Positions 51,293-53,254 of a stretch of 53,254 bases of DNA are shown here, in pieces. Source of the stretch: Phycisphaerae bacterium (GTDB taxonomy: Bacteria; Planctomycetota; Phycisphaerae; UBA1845); NCBI GenBank assembly GCA_022072505.1, contig JAJVHU010000035.1:1-53254 (forward strand), given 5' to 3'. Below the pieces are notes generated by a model that was not told the origin of the DNA, did not search any database, and saw only the letters and a program-made list of their open reading frames with translations. The position numbers and the translations under genes were made by a program. Position 1 is the first letter of the stretch; each line of letters begins with the position of its first letter.

Positions 51293-52210
51293 TTATCGAT
51301 GCGGTATGGCGCGACTGACTTTCGCGTGGTCCGATGACTTGCCCTCATCAAACAAGTTCGACGCGCCGAGTCGCTCCAACTCGCTCTTAATCCACTGGAG
51401 GCGTCCGCGACCCAGGCTGATGTGCCGGTACTTGAGCGCCAACGCGCTGGCTAGCGCCAATGCGTCGCTGGAATACGCGATCTCTCGGTCGTACCGGCTG
51501 AGGGCTTCGGCACCGCGCTCGACGATGTCGGCGTAGCGGCTCACGTCCGCGTCCAGCTGTTGCCGCTCGCGCTCGGCCAAGTCATGCAGCCGCGCGATCC
51601 GCTTTGCCGGGTTTTTCGGCAAGTCGCTCTCGATGAAGCGACCTGCATCCGAATCAGCGGGAATCTCATTCACCGGCATGGGAGCCGCGTTATCGCCCGC
51701 GTGGAAGTAGTGCCACGGGTGCGTCGGTTCATATGACGCGCCGCAGGCCGAACGGCCGGCAACCACTTTTCGCACCCAAGCATCAAGAGCATTAGCGGCA
51801 TCATCGCCAAAGGCCTCGGCGTAAGCCGCTACAGCGTCGGCATACGATTCGCGAAGTCGCCGCTCTTCCGTGGCAAGATGCTCACCAAGCCGGGCCCGCG
51901 CTTCCGGTGTTTTTGGAGTCCGGCCGGAACGCGGATCGTGGCCGGTTCGGATGGCATCGGCAACAGCCTCACAGTCAGCGAGCAGCACGATCATTTCGTG
52001 GGCATGCTCGGCCGTCATCTCGGCAATCGCGTCGGCATCGGGTACGACTGGCCCTTCGGTAGTCAAGCCGAAGACGCCAGCGGCAACAGCAGCCGGAAGC
52101 GGGGCGGCGAGCGGTGGTCCGTCCGTTTGTTCACAAGGCGCAGCGGCCAGCTCGTCAAACATACTTAGGTCAGAGGGTTGCAGGCCCGAGCTTTGCTGCT
52201 GTGCCGACAT
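51293..52210 (-). CDS. Hypothetical protein, Ala/Glu-rich
   Basis: The Met at 52210 has AGGAAG seven bases upstream and is preferred to those at 52330 and 52303. The 305-residue product begins SAQQQSSGLQPSDLSMFDELAAAP, then a helical Ala-rich part (AEMTAEHAHEMIVLLADCEAVADAI), a small motif region HPWHYFHAGDN and a C-terminal helical part ending in the DEGKSSDHAKVS tail. I do not recognise the family. A single domain with several His and acidic residues could bind metal, but no motif is complete. It lies between the recombinase and the cupin and appears to be element cargo. Confidence 0.55.
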   Translation of the reverse strand: MSAQQQSSGLQPSDLSMFDELAAAPCEQTDGPPLAAPLPAAVAAGVFGLTTEGPVVPDADAIAEMTAEHAHEMIVLLADCEAVADAIRTGHDPRSGRTPKTPEARARLGEHLATEERRLRESYADAVAAYAEAFGDDAANALDAWVRKVVAGRSACGASYEPTHPWHYFHAGDNAAPMPVNEIPADSDAGRFIESDLPKNPAKRIARLHDLAERERQQLDADVSRYADIVERGAEALSRYDREIAYSSDALALASALALKYRHISLGRGRLQWIKSELERLGASNLFDEGKSSDHAKVSRAIPHR

Positions 52211-52381
52211 CACGGCTTCCTGAACAGCCGAGGCCGGTTCGTGAGCACGCGCGTCACATTCGGGCTTGGCCCAATCGAAAACCTGCTGAGCACCCCTCGT
52301 CATACCGCACAATCCGCTTGTTTCGGGCACAGAACTGTTATGCGGTGGTGACGCGAGCAGGTGATGTAGGCGATGTGCGGC

Positions 52382-53047
52382 TCACTGCAACGAGAGTCTT
52401 GGCGTCCAGCGAAGGGCCGGGAGCGTGTATTGACGCGGGTCGTCGAAGGCTATCTCGGGGCTGTGATACGACAGCAGCAAGAGCGGTTCTTGCACCGCGC
52501 TGAAGGTGTGCAGCAAGCCTCGGGTGAAGATCAGCAGATCGCCTGGCGCAACCGGCCTAGAACGGATCCCGGTGCCGTCGAAAGACAGAAGCGATTGGCT
52601 GGACCAATGAAACACGCCACTCCCTGCTGCAACAACGATGAATCGATCCGAGAACTCGTGGGCGTGCATCGGCAGGTCAAGCGTGCCTGCATCGAAGCGG
52701 AGTTTCGCGAGCGCTTCGGAGCAATCGGGACCAAACACCTCAAGCCCCGACCAGAGGCCGCCAGCGATGGAGGCTGTGTCCTCAAACGGGGAGACAAGCT
52801 CGATGGGGTAGCGGCTGGCAATGTCCTGGATGAGCCTTGCTTGCAGCCCGACATCAGCCGCTGCCCCTGTAAGAAGAACCGGACCATGAAGGCGGCCCCA
52901 GCGTATTTCGGCCTCGGCGAGCCGCAGAGCGTGGTGGGCGGCCTGGAAGAAGCGTGCCAGTGCGCCGCACCAGCCGCCGGCCTGGTGACCCGGATTTCCC
53001 TCGAGGATCTGGAGCGACCCTTCGCCTGGGCATAACGATGGGAGCAT
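52382..53047 (-). CDS. Cupin-fold protein
   Basis: The 221 residues split into a helical N-terminal half (ARFFQAAHHALRLAEAEIRWGR, LLTGAAADVGLQ, then a VSPFED loop) and a cupin barrel: LDLPMHAHEFSDRFIVVAAGSG, PVAPGDLLIFTRGLLHTF and SYHSPEI. HAH-x3-D and PGD plus LLHTF supply the usual metal ligands (two His, one acidic residue, a third His) of small-molecule sensing or isomerising cupins. The ATG at 53047 has only a weak site, so a later start is possible. I recall similar proteins in planctomycete elements without known substrate. Nothing nearby suggests a pathway. Confidence 0.6.
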   Translation of the reverse strand: MLPSLCPGEGSLQILEGNPGHQAGGWCGALARFFQAAHHALRLAEAEIRWGRLHGPVLLTGAAADVGLQARLIQDIASRYPIELVSPFEDTASIAGGLWSGLEVFGPDCSEALAKLRFDAGTLDLPMHAHEFSDRFIVVAAGSGVFHWSSQSLLSFDGTGIRSRPVAPGDLLIFTRGLLHTFSAVQEPLLLLSYHSPEIAFDDPRQYTLPALRWTPRLSLQ

Positions 53048-53199
53048 CTTTCACGCAACCTTTCGCATCGAATACCGATAGAGCCGAGCGCGACGTTGTC
53101 GCCGGCCGAGTGTTGTGAATGTCCTAGTGTACTGTTTCATAAAGAATGCATCTTATAAACGCTTGGCGTGTATACCTCTTTGAAGGGAGGATACGCATC

Positions 53200-53254
53200 A
53201 TGCGGGTAGCGGTTGTGATTACGCTGAGTGCGGAGGAGCGGAGCGTGTTGGGCC
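53200..53254 (+). CDS. IS630-like transposase, first 18 codons only (runs off the window)
   Basis: The ATG at 53200 follows GGGAGG with a proper spacing, and the visible peptide MRVAVVITLSAEERSVLG matches the usual start of IS630-family transposases (basic, then LSxEER). The catalytic DDE residues lie outside the window. Upstream, 53060-53199 is AT-richer than the cupin gene and should contain the IS end, but no terminal repeat pair can be tested here. Together with the left-hand IS it brackets the island. Confidence 0.5.
   Translation, partial: MRVAVVITLSAEERSVLG

Overview
The window is GC-rich accessory DNA, most likely from a member of the Planctomycetota. That guess rests on recalled family resemblance (an NxxR-type tyrosine recombinase, an IS1380-like transposase, small element-associated hypothetical proteins), not on a marker gene. 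Mobile DNA lies at both edges: the first codons of an IS1380-like transposase at the left (1-76, minus) and of an IS630-like transposase at the right (53200-53254, plus). There are no rRNA genes, no complete tRNA and no CRISPR array.

Layout. (1) 1-1862 is a scarred insertion site: a CHAT-like gene cut off next to the left IS, a tyrosine recombinase with an in-frame amber codon, a 22-bp palindrome before its start, and the 3' half of a tRNA-Gly(CCC) gene that looks like an attachment core. (2) 2309-6442 holds small conserved hypotheticals, a DUF2726 protein, and about 1.1 kb (4228-5297) with almost no convincing coding but many near-perfect hairpins, a cUUCGg tetraloop and a terminator-like stem, which I read as a candidate large structured RNA. 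(3) 6962-20135 is one tightly packed minus-strand cluster of 14 genes: YbjN-like protein, Clp-N-like repeat protein, two membrane-anchored coiled-coil proteins, JAMM peptidase, 63-residue protein, E2-like protein, E1/ThiF-like enzyme, TPR membrane protein, M50-like metalloprotease, AAA+ ATPase, glycosyltransferase-nucleotidyltransferase fusion, stand-alone nucleotidyltransferase and second glycosyltransferase. (4) 20681-24334, plus strand: Na+/solute symporter translationally coupled to an EgtD-like methyltransferase, then a zinc-ribbon protein. (5) 24434-39546 is a minus-strand defence block: an ABC-three-component system with a DUF4297 nuclease, then a type III restriction-modification locus (SNF2 helicase, DUF4391, Mod, Res) with a two-gene Septu-like pair between mod and res. 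(6) 39765-53047 resembles the backbone of an integrative element or plasmid: a methylase-Strawberry-notch helicase with an overprinted small gene, a DUF932 protein, a RecD-like helicase with a nuclease-like C terminus, a ParB-like protein, an intact tyrosine recombinase and a cupin.

The most unusual piece is region 3. It looks like an envelope-associated ubiquitin-like conjugation system: E1, E2 and JAMM enzymes plus an unfoldase and a membrane protease, joined in one run of genes with glycosyltransferases and nucleotidyltransferases. No canonical ubiquitin-fold modifier ending in Gly-Gly is visible; a 63-residue polar protein sits where one would be expected. Nearly all junctions are short gaps or overlaps, so co-expression is likely, but the joint function is inference.
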